DNA from: Planctomycetota bacterium
GTDB taxonomy: Bacteria > Planctomycetota > Planctomycetia > Pirellulales > Pirellulaceae
Assembly: GCA_017303505.1 (NCBI GenBank)
Contig: JAFLCP010000019.1
Span: 1 to 64,000 of the forward strand
Length of the DNA: 64,000 nt
Reading direction: 5' to 3'
Position 1 is the stretch's first letter. Each line of letters begins with the position of its first letter. The notes beneath the pieces are model-generated. The model was not told the origin of the DNA and made no database searches. It saw nothing but the letters and a program-made list of their open reading frames with translations. The translations under genes and the position numbers were made by a program. Shown in pieces: positions 9,358 through 18,574 of this stretch.

Positions 9358-9433
9358 ATTTGAAACGGCCGACGTTTGCGAATCTGAAAGCCAGAGAGAA
9401 CAGCGAATCCACTTTGATGTAGGGAAGCGAATA

Positions 9434-10420
9434 ATGCGATATCGACGTTTAGGTAAGACGGGCATCGAAGTTTCGGAGATTGGTTTCGGCGCTTGGGCAC
9501 TCGGTGGACAATGGGGCGGGCAAGACGATCGAGAGAGTGTAGCAGCGTTGCATCGGGCATTGGATTGTGGCGTCAACTTTATTGACACCGCGCAAGGTTA
9601 TGGTGACGGTCGTAGCGAACGAGTGATTGCGGAAGCTCTCAAGAACCGCAGTGAAAAAGTTTATGTGGCCACCAAAACGCCACCCGCACCAGGCCCATGG
9701 CCACCGAGTCCCTATTGTCATCACCAAGATCGCTACAACGCCGCATATCTGCGCAGCAATGTTGAAGACCGACTGAAGCAATTGGGTGTCGACTGCATTG
9801 ACTTGTTGCAACTGCACACGTGGACGAGCGCTTGGAACCAAGATCCGCAGCCATTAATCGATCTGCTCAAGCTTCGCGACGAAGGAAAGATTCGCTGGAT
9901 CGGAATTAGTACGCCCGAACAAGATCAAAGCTGCGTTGTCGATTTGATGCGCGCGGGCTTGGTGGACACGATCCAAGTGATCTATAACATTTTCGAGCAA
10001 CAACCCGCTGCACAGATTCTACCTGTGGCCGCCGAGACCGATACCGGTGTGATCGTGCGTTGCGTTTTTGATGAAGGTGTGCTGACCGGCAAGTACCAGT
10101 CAGGGCACACGTTCCCCGAAAGCGACTTTCGCCATCGGTATTTTATGGGTGACCGAATGGCTCGCAGTGTGCAACGTGTGGCTGCAATTCAAGAGGATAT
10201 TCGGCAACTTGGTGCCGATTCGAAGTACTCCACCGCTGATGTGGCGGCCTTGTTTGCATTGAATCATCCAGCGGTGAGCACCGTGATTACGGGTATCCGC
10301 ACCGTCGCTCAAGCGGAGATGAATGCGGCGGTTTCCAGCAAAGAACCACTTTCGGAGGAATTGATGACGCGTTTGCGCAAGCATCTATGGTTGCGTGGCG
10401 TCTGGTATGGTGGAAAATAA
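9434..10420 (+). CDS. Aldo/keto reductase
   Basis: A cytoplasmic NAD(P)H-dependent oxidoreductase with a TIM-barrel fold, 328 residues. The catalytic tetrad is visible: Asp in FIDTAQGYG (about residue 51), Tyr in the same motif (about 56), Lys in VATKT (about 77) and His in LLQLHTWT (about 119). The C-terminal nucleotide-binding segment appears as STVITGIRTVAQAEMN near residue 281. ATG is preceded by AGGGA. The next gene, a sugar isomerase/epimerase-like protein, starts 36 bases downstream, so the two are probably co-transcribed and may act on the same sugar or polyol. The substrate is unknown. Confidence 0.9.
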   Translation: MRYRRLGKTGIEVSEIGFGAWALGGQWGGQDDRESVAALHRALDCGVNFIDTAQGYGDGRSERVIAEALKNRSEKVYVATKTPPAPGPWPPSPYCHHQDRYNAAYLRSNVEDRLKQLGVDCIDLLQLHTWTSAWNQDPQPLIDLLKLRDEGKIRWIGISTPEQDQSCVVDLMRAGLVDTIQVIYNIFEQQPAAQILPVAAETDTGVIVRCVFDEGVLTGKYQSGHTFPESDFRHRYFMGDRMARSVQRVAAIQEDIRQLGADSKYSTADVAALFALNHPAVSTVITGIRTVAQAEMNAAVSSKEPLSEELMTRLRKHLWLRGVWYGGK

Positions 10421-10456
10421 AGGTTTTCGCAAACACTCAAGCGTGAGGTTGTCGTC

Positions 10457-11371
10457 ATGATTCAACTCGGTTTCGCGAGCGCCATTGTGCCCGAGATGAG
10501 CTTCGAAGATATTTTTCACCTGGCCGCTGATATTGGCTATCGCTGTGTGGAAGTAATGTGCTGGCCCCTCAGCAAAGCGGATCGACGTTACGCGGGTATC
10601 ACGCACATTAACGTGAATGAACTCGATGTTTCTCGGATCACCGCTATTCATCAGTTGGTTCGCTCAACGGGCGTCTCGATCAGCGCCTTGGGTTATTATC
10701 CCAATTGTCTATCGCCTGATTTGGAAGAGGCTCGCCGCAGTGTTGAACACTTGCTGGCAGTTATGGAAGCCGCTCGCAATTTGGGGCTTAAGAACGTTAA
10801 CACCTTTATCGGCCGCGACTACACGAAATCAGTGGACGACAACTGGCCACGTTTCTTGGACACTTGGAAACCGATCGTCAAACGAGCAGAAGAGTTGGAT
10901 CTCTATATTGGTATCGAGAATTGCCCGATGCTTTTCAGTCGCGATGAATGGCCTGGCGGTAAAAATTTAGCGGTCAGCCCAAAGATCTGGCGACGAATGT
11001 TCGAAGACCTTGGGAGTTCGCGCATCGGCTTGAACTACGATCCATCGCATATGATTTGGCAACATATGGACTACATTGCTCCGATGCGAAATTTCAAAGA
11101 GCGGTTGTTCCATGTGCATGCCAAAGATGTTCGTATTGATGTAGAGAGACTGAACGAAGTCGGTATTTTGGCTCATCCTGCCGAGTACCACACCCCCAAG
11201 CTGCCCGGCTTCGGGGAAGTGAAATGGGGTAAGTTCTTCTCGACGCTTACCGATGTAGGTTATCGAGGTGCGGTCTGCGTGGAGGTGGAAGATAGGGCTT
11301 ATGAAGGCTCGTTGGTGGACCGCCAAGAATCGTTGCGTCAGAGTTATCGATATTTGCGTCAATTCGCTTGA
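10457..11371 (+). CDS. Sugar phosphate isomerase/epimerase-like TIM barrel protein
   Basis: A 304-residue protein of the xylose-isomerase-like TIM barrel superfamily (AP endonuclease 2 fold). Metal-binding positions typical of the family are seen: Glu in YIGIENCPM (about residue 154), Asp and His in NYDPSHM (about 195), His in HVHAKDV (about 221) and Glu in CVEVED (about 275). Enzymes of this type isomerise or epimerise sugars, inosose or related compounds. ATG is preceded by GAGG. It follows the aldo/keto reductase by 36 bases, and a strong hairpin follows it, so the two genes probably form one operon. The true substrate is not evident. Confidence 0.88.
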   Translation: MIQLGFASAIVPEMSFEDIFHLAADIGYRCVEVMCWPLSKADRRYAGITHINVNELDVSRITAIHQLVRSTGVSISALGYYPNCLSPDLEEARRSVEHLLAVMEAARNLGLKNVNTFIGRDYTKSVDDNWPRFLDTWKPIVKRAEELDLYIGIENCPMLFSRDEWPGGKNLAVSPKIWRRMFEDLGSSRIGLNYDPSHMIWQHMDYIAPMRNFKERLFHVHAKDVRIDVERLNEVGILAHPAEYHTPKLPGFGEVKWGKFFSTLTDVGYRGAVCVEVEDRAYEGSLVDRQESLRQSYRYLRQFA

Positions 11372-11399
11372 TTGCCGAATCTTGATTCGATAAAGAGAA

Positions 11400-11427
11400 G
11401 AGCCACGGCCCACAGAGGCCGTGGCTC
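11400..11427 (+). terminator. Hairpin after isomerase gene, probable terminator
   Basis: A perfect 11-base stem (GAGCCACGGCC and its complement) with a six-base loop starts 28 bases after the stop codon of the isomerase gene. It is followed by GTTGTCATTCT, so the T-run is poor. It lies between convergent genes and may stop transcription from both sides. Confidence 0.55.
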
Positions 11428-11495
11428 GTTGTCATTCTGGTACGCGGGGCCTACGACTGCCGCATGAGAAGCGGTAGCAGCGTCTGCGGAATCGC

Positions 11496-13028
11496 TCAAT
11501 GTGCAAATTCGAGCAAAGCGGCCAGCATGAAGCTCACTTCCTCGCAGTCGACACTCAGATTCGGGTGAGCGTCCTTGACGTCTTGCAAACACTCTTCGAA
11601 TTGGTCTATGGAAGGTTTGACGAGCGAAAGGTTATCACCATATTCGAGCACTACGGCTCGTACGTTGTCGAAATGGCGATTTAGGGTTTGGATTAGGTGG
11701 CGACTCGGATCGACGTCTTCGATTTTCGACAATAGATCGCTGAGCGAAAAACCCACAGAAACGAGAGACATCAAGGCAGAATTCGGAGCGACTTTGGTCG
11801 CTGTTAGCGCACTCCCGCCTCCTGGGATACCGCTACCCAATCGAATTTGCACATCTGCCGACATCGGAAAGCTCTCGAAACTTCCATCGAATCCAAAACT
11901 CTCCCATTCGCTTTCCGAGGTGAATGTACTGAAAGCGTATTCGAAGGGGAGGCCGGATCCGTCGAGGCTCCAGAAAGAGGGGCCTGGCATATCGGCCATG
12001 AGATTGCAGAGGGGGCAATCGCAATCGATGATGGTTTCTTGTCGCGTTAGGGTCATCGGAATGCGTCGGCGTTCCAGGTCGATGAGTTGGCGCGGTGTAC
12101 GTCCGCGAAAATCATCAAGAGGCTGCAGCATCCAATCGTCGACTTGTTTGCGAATTTTTTTCCGCTCGGCCACAAAGTCCCAGGATGGCGCAGGCCGTTT
12201 CAAAAACGATGGCAAACGAACGACGCAACACTCCAAGATAAACTCAATCATGTACTGATAGATGAAATACTCTTGGCTCCCCAGATTAGCATGCTTGTGA
12301 GCGAACGAATTGACGGCCAAAGGAAGTGGGCACTCGCCAGTGAGGCTCCATTGCTCTTGTCGACTCCAGATGTCGGCATCAATAGTCTCCAAGCTCGCAA
12401 GCATATAGCTACGAGGTGAGGTTTCTCCCAAGGCCGGTTGATTTGTCATGAGCCATTCGATGTGAAACTGCTTGCAAATTTCATAAGTGTTCCCAGGATC
12501 CTTAAGCTCGACGTGCTTCCGCAGAGCTTCAGAGCGGAAGCAACGCTCGACGAAAAAGTCGAGCATCGCATCGCCATAGATGAACTCGCGAGGCTTACGA
12601 TCGAGGGCAGTCCGTCGTAGGCTGCGACTTTCCAGGTGGGTTGGCCATTGTTCGATCGATGGGTGTATCGACCAATCGAGTGGAAGATGGTAGTTGATCT
12701 GCAGTCGAGTGGCCGACGATCCATTGTGATATGAAACGGACGAGGAGTGTTGGAACTCATCATAGCTCGATTGGTTAACGAGCAAGCGTCCGGGGAGATC
12801 GATCATGACGATACCGGCGTCCCAGGGATCATCGCGGAAGCCATGATTTAAACCACGCGACAGCAACCGCGTTCCATTATTTTCGAAGCGTTGCAATGCG
12901 ACTGCTAACTCTTCAATCGTCTCCGGTTCAGCCGATAGGGCCGCCACGACTCGGCTCGCGGTTGAGCCATGAAAGTCACCCCACTTAGCACCATTTTCAT
13001 CCTGGACGACTAGACGTACTTCACTCAT
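11496..13028 (-). CDS. Unknown protein with CDCPLC motif, next to Wadjet operon
   Basis: I do not recognise this protein. The frame opens at 13115, but the ATG at 13028 (giving 510 residues) has an ideal AAGGAG 8 bases upstream, so it is the likely start. There is no signal peptide and no membrane helix. Near residue 370 it has a CDCPLC cluster that could bind metal, followed by a FWSLDGSGLPFEYAFS segment. A RGTPRQLID-like segment with a basic patch lies about 30 residues earlier. The C-terminal ~130 residues look helical. It lies downstream of the jetD remnant on the same strand, about 330 bases away, so it is probably a separate transcript. A 17-base palindrome stands just upstream of its ribosome site. 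Confidence 0.75.
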   Translation of the reverse strand: MSEVRLVVQDENGAKWGDFHGSTASRVVAALSAEPETIEELAVALQRFENNGTRLLSRGLNHGFRDDPWDAGIVMIDLPGRLLVNQSSYDEFQHSSSVSYHNGSSATRLQINYHLPLDWSIHPSIEQWPTHLESRSLRRTALDRKPREFIYGDAMLDFFVERCFRSEALRKHVELKDPGNTYEICKQFHIEWLMTNQPALGETSPRSYMLASLETIDADIWSRQEQWSLTGECPLPLAVNSFAHKHANLGSQEYFIYQYMIEFILECCVVRLPSFLKRPAPSWDFVAERKKIRKQVDDWMLQPLDDFRGRTPRQLIDLERRRIPMTLTRQETIIDCDCPLCNLMADMPGPSFWSLDGSGLPFEYAFSTFTSESEWESFGFDGSFESFPMSADVQIRLGSGIPGGGSALTATKVAPNSALMSLVSVGFSLSDLLSKIEDVDPSRHLIQTLNRHFDNVRAVVLEYGDNLSLVKPSIDQFEECLQDVKDAHPNLSVDCEEVSFMLAALLEFAH

Positions 13029-13046
13029 TTTCAGACTCCTTTTTCC

Positions 13047-13063
13047 TGGAACACTTTGTTCCA
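13047..13063. promoter_or_regulatory. 17-base palindrome upstream of the CDCPLC gene
   Basis: TGGAACA and TGTTCCA flank a three-base centre, a perfect 7-base inverted repeat. It starts 19 bases upstream of the ATG at 13028, immediately 5' of the AAGGAG ribosome site. It could be an operator or a hairpin in the leader that affects translation. No regulator gene is next to it. Confidence 0.35.
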
Positions 13064-13360
13064 ATAACTCTGTTCCCAAAAACTCTCGGTTTCCAATACG
13101 CTGAATCTCAAACACGCTTGATATGCATGTTCACTAGATCCCTCGCTGAGAGTTTTCCGGCCAAAGAAGCCAGTCGCTCGAGCGGCACATTCCTAAAGTT
13201 AATCCCCAACTTAGTTTACGACTCAGATTTGATAGCATCTTTAACTGGTAGAGTCGTATGGTTGTGCACGTGTGAACAGGTAATGGTATAGATGTCCATT
13301 ATCTGTGTGTCAAGATATAGGGTACAAAAAAATACAGAACAAGTGTATTAAAGCGGATCC
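13064..13360. other. Spacer between jetD and the CDCPLC gene
   Basis: About 300 bases without a gene. It presumably holds the promoter of the downstream minus-strand gene and the end of the Wadjet transcript. I see no strong terminator. The only structure noted is a weak inverted repeat (TAATGG and CCATTA, 13281-13301). Confidence 0.4.
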
Positions 13361-14524
13361 TTAGAAAGAACCGCAAATTCGTAGCACCTCAGAGTGCGGA
13401 ATGCGTTCTTGCTCCAAGCGGAGTGTCGCGATTAAACACTTCTCGAACGCCCTTCCCTCCCCTTCCGTCAAGTGAAGTGGCTTGGCGAGCGTCGATTCGT
13501 TCCCGCGAATCAATAGCGGCTCCCAGCGACATAAACAGTCGTCATCCATCAACATACTCTTCACGTGCGGATATCTCTCGCGCAGTCGACTCAATATCGA
13601 CAAGCCTTCTACATCAATATCGCCCCAGTAGGTAACCCGATTAGAAGTCAGCCAGGGCATGTCAAGTAAGACTTCAATCCCATGTCCTAAACCGCCCAAG
13701 GCAATTCCACGCTTCACCTTCGGGAACGTCAAAAGGTTCACTTTGTTTTCTACAAGTACGACATGTACATCGCGCAGTGCGAGTTCTCGCAAGCTGCTCA
13801 GCGGTAGCGAAATCTCTTGGCCAGGAAAAGACAATTCGCGCAGCAGCTCTGTATCCAAAAGACGCACTAAGTAGTGCGACTCGACCTCACGAAAACCATA
13901 TCGTTTAGCAAACTGTCGGTGGGTGAATTCGCTGGCAATCGAGTTGGGATCCAAAACTAGATCAAGCCATTCTGCTAAGAGCTTTTCATGAGATTCGATT
14001 AACTTGGTCGAAATGGCGAGTGGTAACTCGCGCGGGAAACAATTCGGTCGAGGATGCTCTCGCAAATAGGCGACTACTTTTAACAAGTCTCGAACATCCA
14101 CTTCGAGCGTTATCAGTTGCTTCCAGTGTTGTGCCAACCAACTTTCGAGTGCTGGCTGTTGCTGCCGTATGATATCGATACGTTGCGTTAGTTGCCGAAA
14201 TTCCGTCAGCTTACCTACGTAGCGCAACTAGTCCTCAGCGGTCTCGAAGCAGATTTCCACCGGAAAATTCTGCTCACCGAAGCGTCTGGTCCTTCGCTAC
14301 TCCCAACGAATCGAATAACCCGAACCGACAACTTCTTTGGAAGCGCGACGGAGTTGTTGAATCTCTGCGCTGGCAGATGTGTAGTCAGCGCTAACTTGTT
14401 TGTTGGCGGCTATAGAGCAAGGAAAGAAAGTCGATTCACCATGAATCCAGGCGGCCACATATTTTGGATAAAGTCGTTTCGCTTTGTCATGTATTTCATC
14501 GGGTGTGATCATCCTGCATTCCAC
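13361..14524 (-). pseudogene. jetD: Wadjet JetD nuclease subunit, interrupted by two in-frame TAG codons
   Basis: JetD (DUF3322/DUF2220) is the TOPRIM nuclease that cuts plasmid DNA in type I Wadjet systems. Starting at ATG 14512 or GTG 14524, the frame runs 71 codons from the ATG and meets TAG at 14299-14297. It continues for 22 plausible codons, meets TAG again at 14230-14228, then continues for 288 codons. All parts are in one frame, and reading through both stops gives about 383 residues, the expected JetD size. The TOPRIM residues are intact: Glu in VLVEN (about 255 in the joined protein) and two Asp in WGDIDVEG (about 298 and 300). The codon right after the second TAG is TTG, with TGAGGA a few bases upstream, so a restarted C-terminal fragment of 288 residues is possible. 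Other genes here end in TAG, so TAG is a real stop. Either the nuclease is inactivated, or it is made by restart or readthrough. Confidence 0.85.
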
Positions 14525-14541
14525 CGTCGCTGGGACTTGGC

Positions 14542-17500
14542 TTACTCACTCGCATCCAAAACATCTTCGGCGGTTACGGAAACCAGTTCGCTGCGATGAG
14601 TTTCCTTGTTCTTTAGTACGTGCAAATAGGTTCCGACATACGGCTCTGTAACTCTCGCTTTCGCATCCAGAGGCGCCACAATCAGCAATTGTAAACGGAA
14701 CTTATCGAATAGTTGTAGGGCGTATTCGGCATGTTGATCGTCACTGCGCGAGAACATCTCGTCGACGACCACAAAGTGAAAACGATCGCTTTCATCGGCA
14801 TTGGGATCAAGGTCGTATTGATAAGCTATAGCGGCCACCAAAACCAAGAAAGCGAGTTTACCTTTCTCGCCTCCGGATTGCCCCGTTCCGCCATCATAAT
14901 AACTTCGTCCTTCTCCGGTCTCGCGCACGATTTCCCGCGCTGCGAAGTTGAACCAGTTGCGGACGTCGATCACCTTCTCACGCCAGCGACTGTTGTTGTC
15001 ATCTCGCAGCTTTTCGACCAGCTTCTGGATTCGAGTAAACGTTACTTCATTGACTTCGGCTGTATCTTCAAACGTATTGCTAAGGCAACTGGTTAAATCG
15101 CGACGGAAGTCTTGAATTTCGCGATCGGTACTGTCACTCGTTTCGAGTTGCATGAAAGTACCTTTTTTCCATTCCAATAACTTCAGGGCTTCATTGAGCT
15201 GTTGGATTTTGTCGCGGATTTCTTGTCGGTCCGCTTCGAGTCCAGCGTTGAGCAGACCAATTTCGTGGAGAACCTTTTCGTTCAAGCGATGCTTAAACCG
15301 TTCTTCATGTTTAGGGAGGTCATCATAGGCGATGCGAGTTTCCAAGGCTTCAAAACTTTCCAGCGAAGCCACCGAGGCATCGATATCGGTTTGTTCGTCG
15401 GGGAACTTTCTGAGGAACCGCATCATGGCGGAGAGTAGGTCGCGTTCCGCAGGTTTGATCTTCTCCAATGCATGTTCGTACTCGCCTCGCAACTTTCGTT
15501 CGGTTTGTTCAGGTAAGCTCGACATTGAAACAAAATCGAATTTGTCTTGAATGCGTCCGCGAAGTTGTTCGAGTGTCTCTTCGCTGGGGCAAGTTGCAGG
15601 GTTCGATTGGATTCGATCTATCAAATCCTCCGAGCGACCAAGCTGGAGTTCACCGACTCGCAACTCCGCTTCAATTCTTGCTTTCTTGGAAATACACTCG
15701 TCGCGGTCGGATTGATAGCCGGTTGACTCTTCTCGCAACTGTGTGCATTTATGTTTCAGTTCTTTGACCGTGTCGTTGGATTGCTCCAGTCGTTCTTTCT
15801 CCATTCGCAACTGAGAGGCTTCAAAGTCATGGCGATCGTAGTCAATATCGTCGAACTCTTTCGTTTCACGGGCTTGTTCCAATGCGCTCAGAGCCCGCGT
15901 AGCGCGATCGATACGTTGATTCAGGAGTGATGTGCGTACATCCAATTGATTCAATTCATTTTGGTTATTTCGCAGTGCCTCGGCGAGTGCTTCCCGCTTT
16001 TGACGGTTGTCCCAACCCAAGATAAAGTTGCGTCGATCGCCAGGCGTTTGGCGGTCATTCTTTTCGTGACGATGTGGGCCTGATTTGGTATGCCGCTCTT
16101 TGGTCATCGCGGCCCCTACGGTGCGTTGGAATTCTTCGACCGTTTCGCAAGCGGCATAATTGTATTGACGTAAAATTTCTCCTTTCAACCAAGGGAGCAG
16201 TGGATGCTCCGGTCGAAAGTTGAGTTTGCCGCCGAGTGAATTGGCAGAGAATGTAATGGGGCCGCTATGGCGTTTCTTGGGCTCATCCGTGATATCCTGC
16301 GACGTATCTACCTTAAGATAGACAAGTCTTTGGCCTTGCCCACGCCCGTCGACTAAGCGCGTTTGGTTCACATACCCGGAGACTCGCAAATAATGTTCGC
16401 GCGAGACGAGCAAACTGCGTGCGAAGCTATTGAGGACCATTTCGATCGATTCTTCCCATTCGCGCTCGTCGGGATCAACGGCAATCAATTCAGCAGCAAA
16501 CGGGAGATCGGAGGGGGACAATTTTAAGTCGCGACACATGCGTTCGCGGACCATGATGAGCGATTCGGGCAAATTACCTTTACGCTTTTCCAGGGCGGCG
16601 AGTTCTTCGCGATCATCGCCCATTCGCTTTTGTAGCGAGCCTTTTTCGAATTGGACTCGTGACAGTTCTTCGCGGACTTCCGCTCGCTCCGCAGTCCAGC
16701 GTTCCTTAGCTGCTTCGATCGCCAACCGGAGCTGATGAAATTGTTCATGCGTATTGGCTCGTTTGTCAATGCCAGCGGTTTCCAGCCATGTTTCGAATCG
16801 TAGGCGCTGATTCTTCTTGACTTTGGAAAGTTGAACTTGTTGTTCGATCAAGCCTGGCAAAGACCGGAGCCGTTCTCCACCAGCTTGTTCGATTTCCAAT
16901 TCCAGACGCGTAATCGCTCGATCGAGATCTCCTTTGAGTTTGGCGAGCCGTTCGATCTCCTGTTGTAAATTGAGGAGATCTTGTCGCCAGGAAATGCAGA
17001 GAGGCTTCAACAGTGCGATACGTTCTAACGCAAAATAATATGGAGACGCGGTGAGCAATTCGCGCAAACGTTGTGCGTCCTGTGCCAGAATGCGGTAACG
17101 TTCACCCTCTTCACGAATAGGGCGAAGCAGTTCGGCTTGCAGGCGGACTTTGAGCAATGTTTGATGAGCTTCAATCAACTCACTGAAGTGTTTTAGCAGT
17201 TGTCCAACGCGATCATCCCACGCTTTGCGTTCAAGCATGTGTTGGCGAATAAAGAGGTCCAAGCGTTGCACGTCTTTAACTGCAACCGTTTGGTTGAAAA
17301 TGTCCATCGCTTTCGCGCGAAAACCTGTCGCTTTTTGCAACCAGTTAAAATACTCTTTGTACGATTCGGTAGCCTTGAATCCTTTATCGGTCAGTTGTCG
17401 AACCATCCCGCGACTGCCACTCAAATTTCCAAGGTCCTCGACAATCGAGCGTTCTCCATCGGCGAAGGCATAAACCTTGGAAGCCCTCCCTTCTGCGTCC

Positions 17501-17910
17501 AAATAGAGGACTTGGCACAAAGTAAAGGACTTCTTGCGAGCCCCGTTTTCGAAGCAGGCCAACAACGCAGAATAATAGCCTTGAGCCGATCTAAGATATT
17601 GAACTTGAGGTCGACCACCATCGCCGATCGTGCGATCATAAGCTCCACGGATGTAGCTGCGTTCATCGCGTTCATTTTTCGTTGCACCCGCAGCCACGTT
17701 ATAGTTGCGTGTCTTGGGTTGAACGAGCAACGTTAGCAACGCATCTACCAAGGTCGATTTGCCGGAACCATTTTCGCCCACCAACAAAGTTGTCTCGCCG
17801 CGGGGTTCGACCGAATACACTTTGCCATCGAAAGTTCCCCAATTGAAAACTTCGAATTTGGCCAATCGAAATCCCGGTAAGGGTGGGCGCAGGTCCGCTT
17901 CGTTATTCAT
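14542..17910 (-). CDS. jetC: Wadjet JetC, SMC/MukB-like ATPase
   Basis: The motor ATPase of the type I Wadjet system, about 1122 residues, which extrudes DNA loops and with JetAB and JetD senses and cleaves circular plasmids. The N-terminal head carries the Walker A motif GENGSGKST at about residues 45-53. Long charged helical segments (about 210-480 and 590-970) form the coiled coil around a hinge. The C-terminal head has the signature GQSGGEKGK (about residue 1005) and a Walker B-like HFVVVDEMF. The ATG at 17910 overlaps the jetB stop (ATGAATAA), which argues for this start over the upstream in-frame ATG at 17937. Tight coupling with jetB and jetA marks one operon. The stop (TAA) is 17 bases before the possible GTG start of jetD. 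Confidence 0.92.
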   Translation of the reverse strand: MNNEADLRPPLPGFRLAKFEVFNWGTFDGKVYSVEPRGETTLLVGENGSGKSTLVDALLTLLVQPKTRNYNVAAGATKNERDERSYIRGAYDRTIGDGGRPQVQYLRSAQGYYSALLACFENGARKKSFTLCQVLYLDAEGRASKVYAFADGERSIVEDLGNLSGSRGMVRQLTDKGFKATESYKEYFNWLQKATGFRAKAMDIFNQTVAVKDVQRLDLFIRQHMLERKAWDDRVGQLLKHFSELIEAHQTLLKVRLQAELLRPIREEGERYRILAQDAQRLRELLTASPYYFALERIALLKPLCISWRQDLLNLQQEIERLAKLKGDLDRAITRLELEIEQAGGERLRSLPGLIEQQVQLSKVKKNQRLRFETWLETAGIDKRANTHEQFHQLRLAIEAAKERWTAERAEVREELSRVQFEKGSLQKRMGDDREELAALEKRKGNLPESLIMVRERMCRDLKLSPSDLPFAAELIAVDPDEREWEESIEMVLNSFARSLLVSREHYLRVSGYVNQTRLVDGRGQGQRLVYLKVDTSQDITDEPKKRHSGPITFSANSLGGKLNFRPEHPLLPWLKGEILRQYNYAACETVEEFQRTVGAAMTKERHTKSGPHRHEKNDRQTPGDRRNFILGWDNRQKREALAEALRNNQNELNQLDVRTSLLNQRIDRATRALSALEQARETKEFDDIDYDRHDFEASQLRMEKERLEQSNDTVKELKHKCTQLREESTGYQSDRDECISKKARIEAELRVGELQLGRSEDLIDRIQSNPATCPSEETLEQLRGRIQDKFDFVSMSSLPEQTERKLRGEYEHALEKIKPAERDLLSAMMRFLRKFPDEQTDIDASVASLESFEALETRIAYDDLPKHEERFKHRLNEKVLHEIGLLNAGLEADRQEIRDKIQQLNEALKLLEWKKGTFMQLETSDSTDREIQDFRRDLTSCLSNTFEDTAEVNEVTFTRIQKLVEKLRDDNNSRWREKVIDVRNWFNFAAREIVRETGEGRSYYDGGTGQSGGEKGKLAFLVLVAAIAYQYDLDPNADESDRFHFVVVDEMFSRSDDQHAEYALQLFDKFRLQLLIVAPLDAKARVTEPYVGTYLHVLKNKETHRSELVSVTAEDVLDASE

Positions 17911-18574
17911 CGTTGGTTTGTGGAGTTTGGTGGTCATTCAACGGATCTTTCGGGGCGCGGGCAACGAGTATAGCCTTAAGAGATTCCAATTCGCTAATGG
18001 GGATTCGCGCTTTCAATATGCGGCGAATTTCCCATGATGGCGGTTCATCTTCAAACTGCTTGACAAACTTCAAGTCCTCTAGCTTTCTAAGCGAGGATTG
18101 CAGCGTGCGATTCAATTTGACTTCATCGGGCTGACGAACGAAAAACGCTCGCCAGAGATCGAGCAAATCTCTTTGTGTGACAACACAGCGTTGGTTCTGC
18201 AAATCTTCCTCTTCAAATTGTCGCAGCAGGTCGCGAAGCAAGACGGCTAGCAGAGAGGCTTCGTAACCAAGCGGCGTACGGCGGAATAGGCGCGGGAGCG
18301 AGTCGAACTCGGTGGCGTCGGTGTCGTCGTTCACTTGTCTCAAGTAAGCCATGCCATCGGGTTCATCCACGATGAGAGCGAGTCCGATTTTGGAAAAATA
18401 CTCGCGTAGTGGTGTTTGAAAGCGGAGTATTAAATCCCACACCTTGGCATGGTCATCATAATAGACGACACCTTGCAGCAATCGTACAGCCGCCGGGCTC
18501 CATTCTGCAGGAGGTCGGATGGCCTCGTTCGCTTGCAATAATCGATCGGTATCTGAGGATGGCGGATAGGTCAT
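17903..18574 (-). CDS. jetB: Wadjet JetB, MukE-like kite subunit (DUF4194)
   Basis: A 223-residue protein with the position, size and winged-helix-like composition of JetB (DUF4194), the kite subunit that bridges JetA and JetC in the Wadjet condensin-like complex. The central segment ESLLAVLLRDLLRQFEEED-like (about residues 103-118) and the C-terminal segment with LRKLEDLKFVKQF (about 165-180) fit the family. Its start overlaps the end of jetA by four bases (ATGA), and its stop overlaps the jetC start. It is probably made in a fixed ratio with its partners. The assignment rests mostly on operon position. Confidence 0.85.
   Translation of the reverse strand: MTYPPSSDTDRLLQANEAIRPPAEWSPAAVRLLQGVVYYDDHAKVWDLILRFQTPLREYFSKIGLALIVDEPDGMAYLRQVNDDTDATEFDSLPRLFRRTPLGYEASLLAVLLRDLLRQFEEEDLQNQRCVVTQRDLLDLWRAFFVRQPDEVKLNRTLQSSLRKLEDLKFVKQFEDEPPSWEIRRILKARIPISELESLKAILVARAPKDPLNDHQTPQTNDE

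Noticed and set aside
14228..14299. Reassignment of TAG to a sense codon in this organism
   Set aside because: At least four other genes in the window end in TAG with sensible protein ends and following spacers, so TAG is an ordinary stop.
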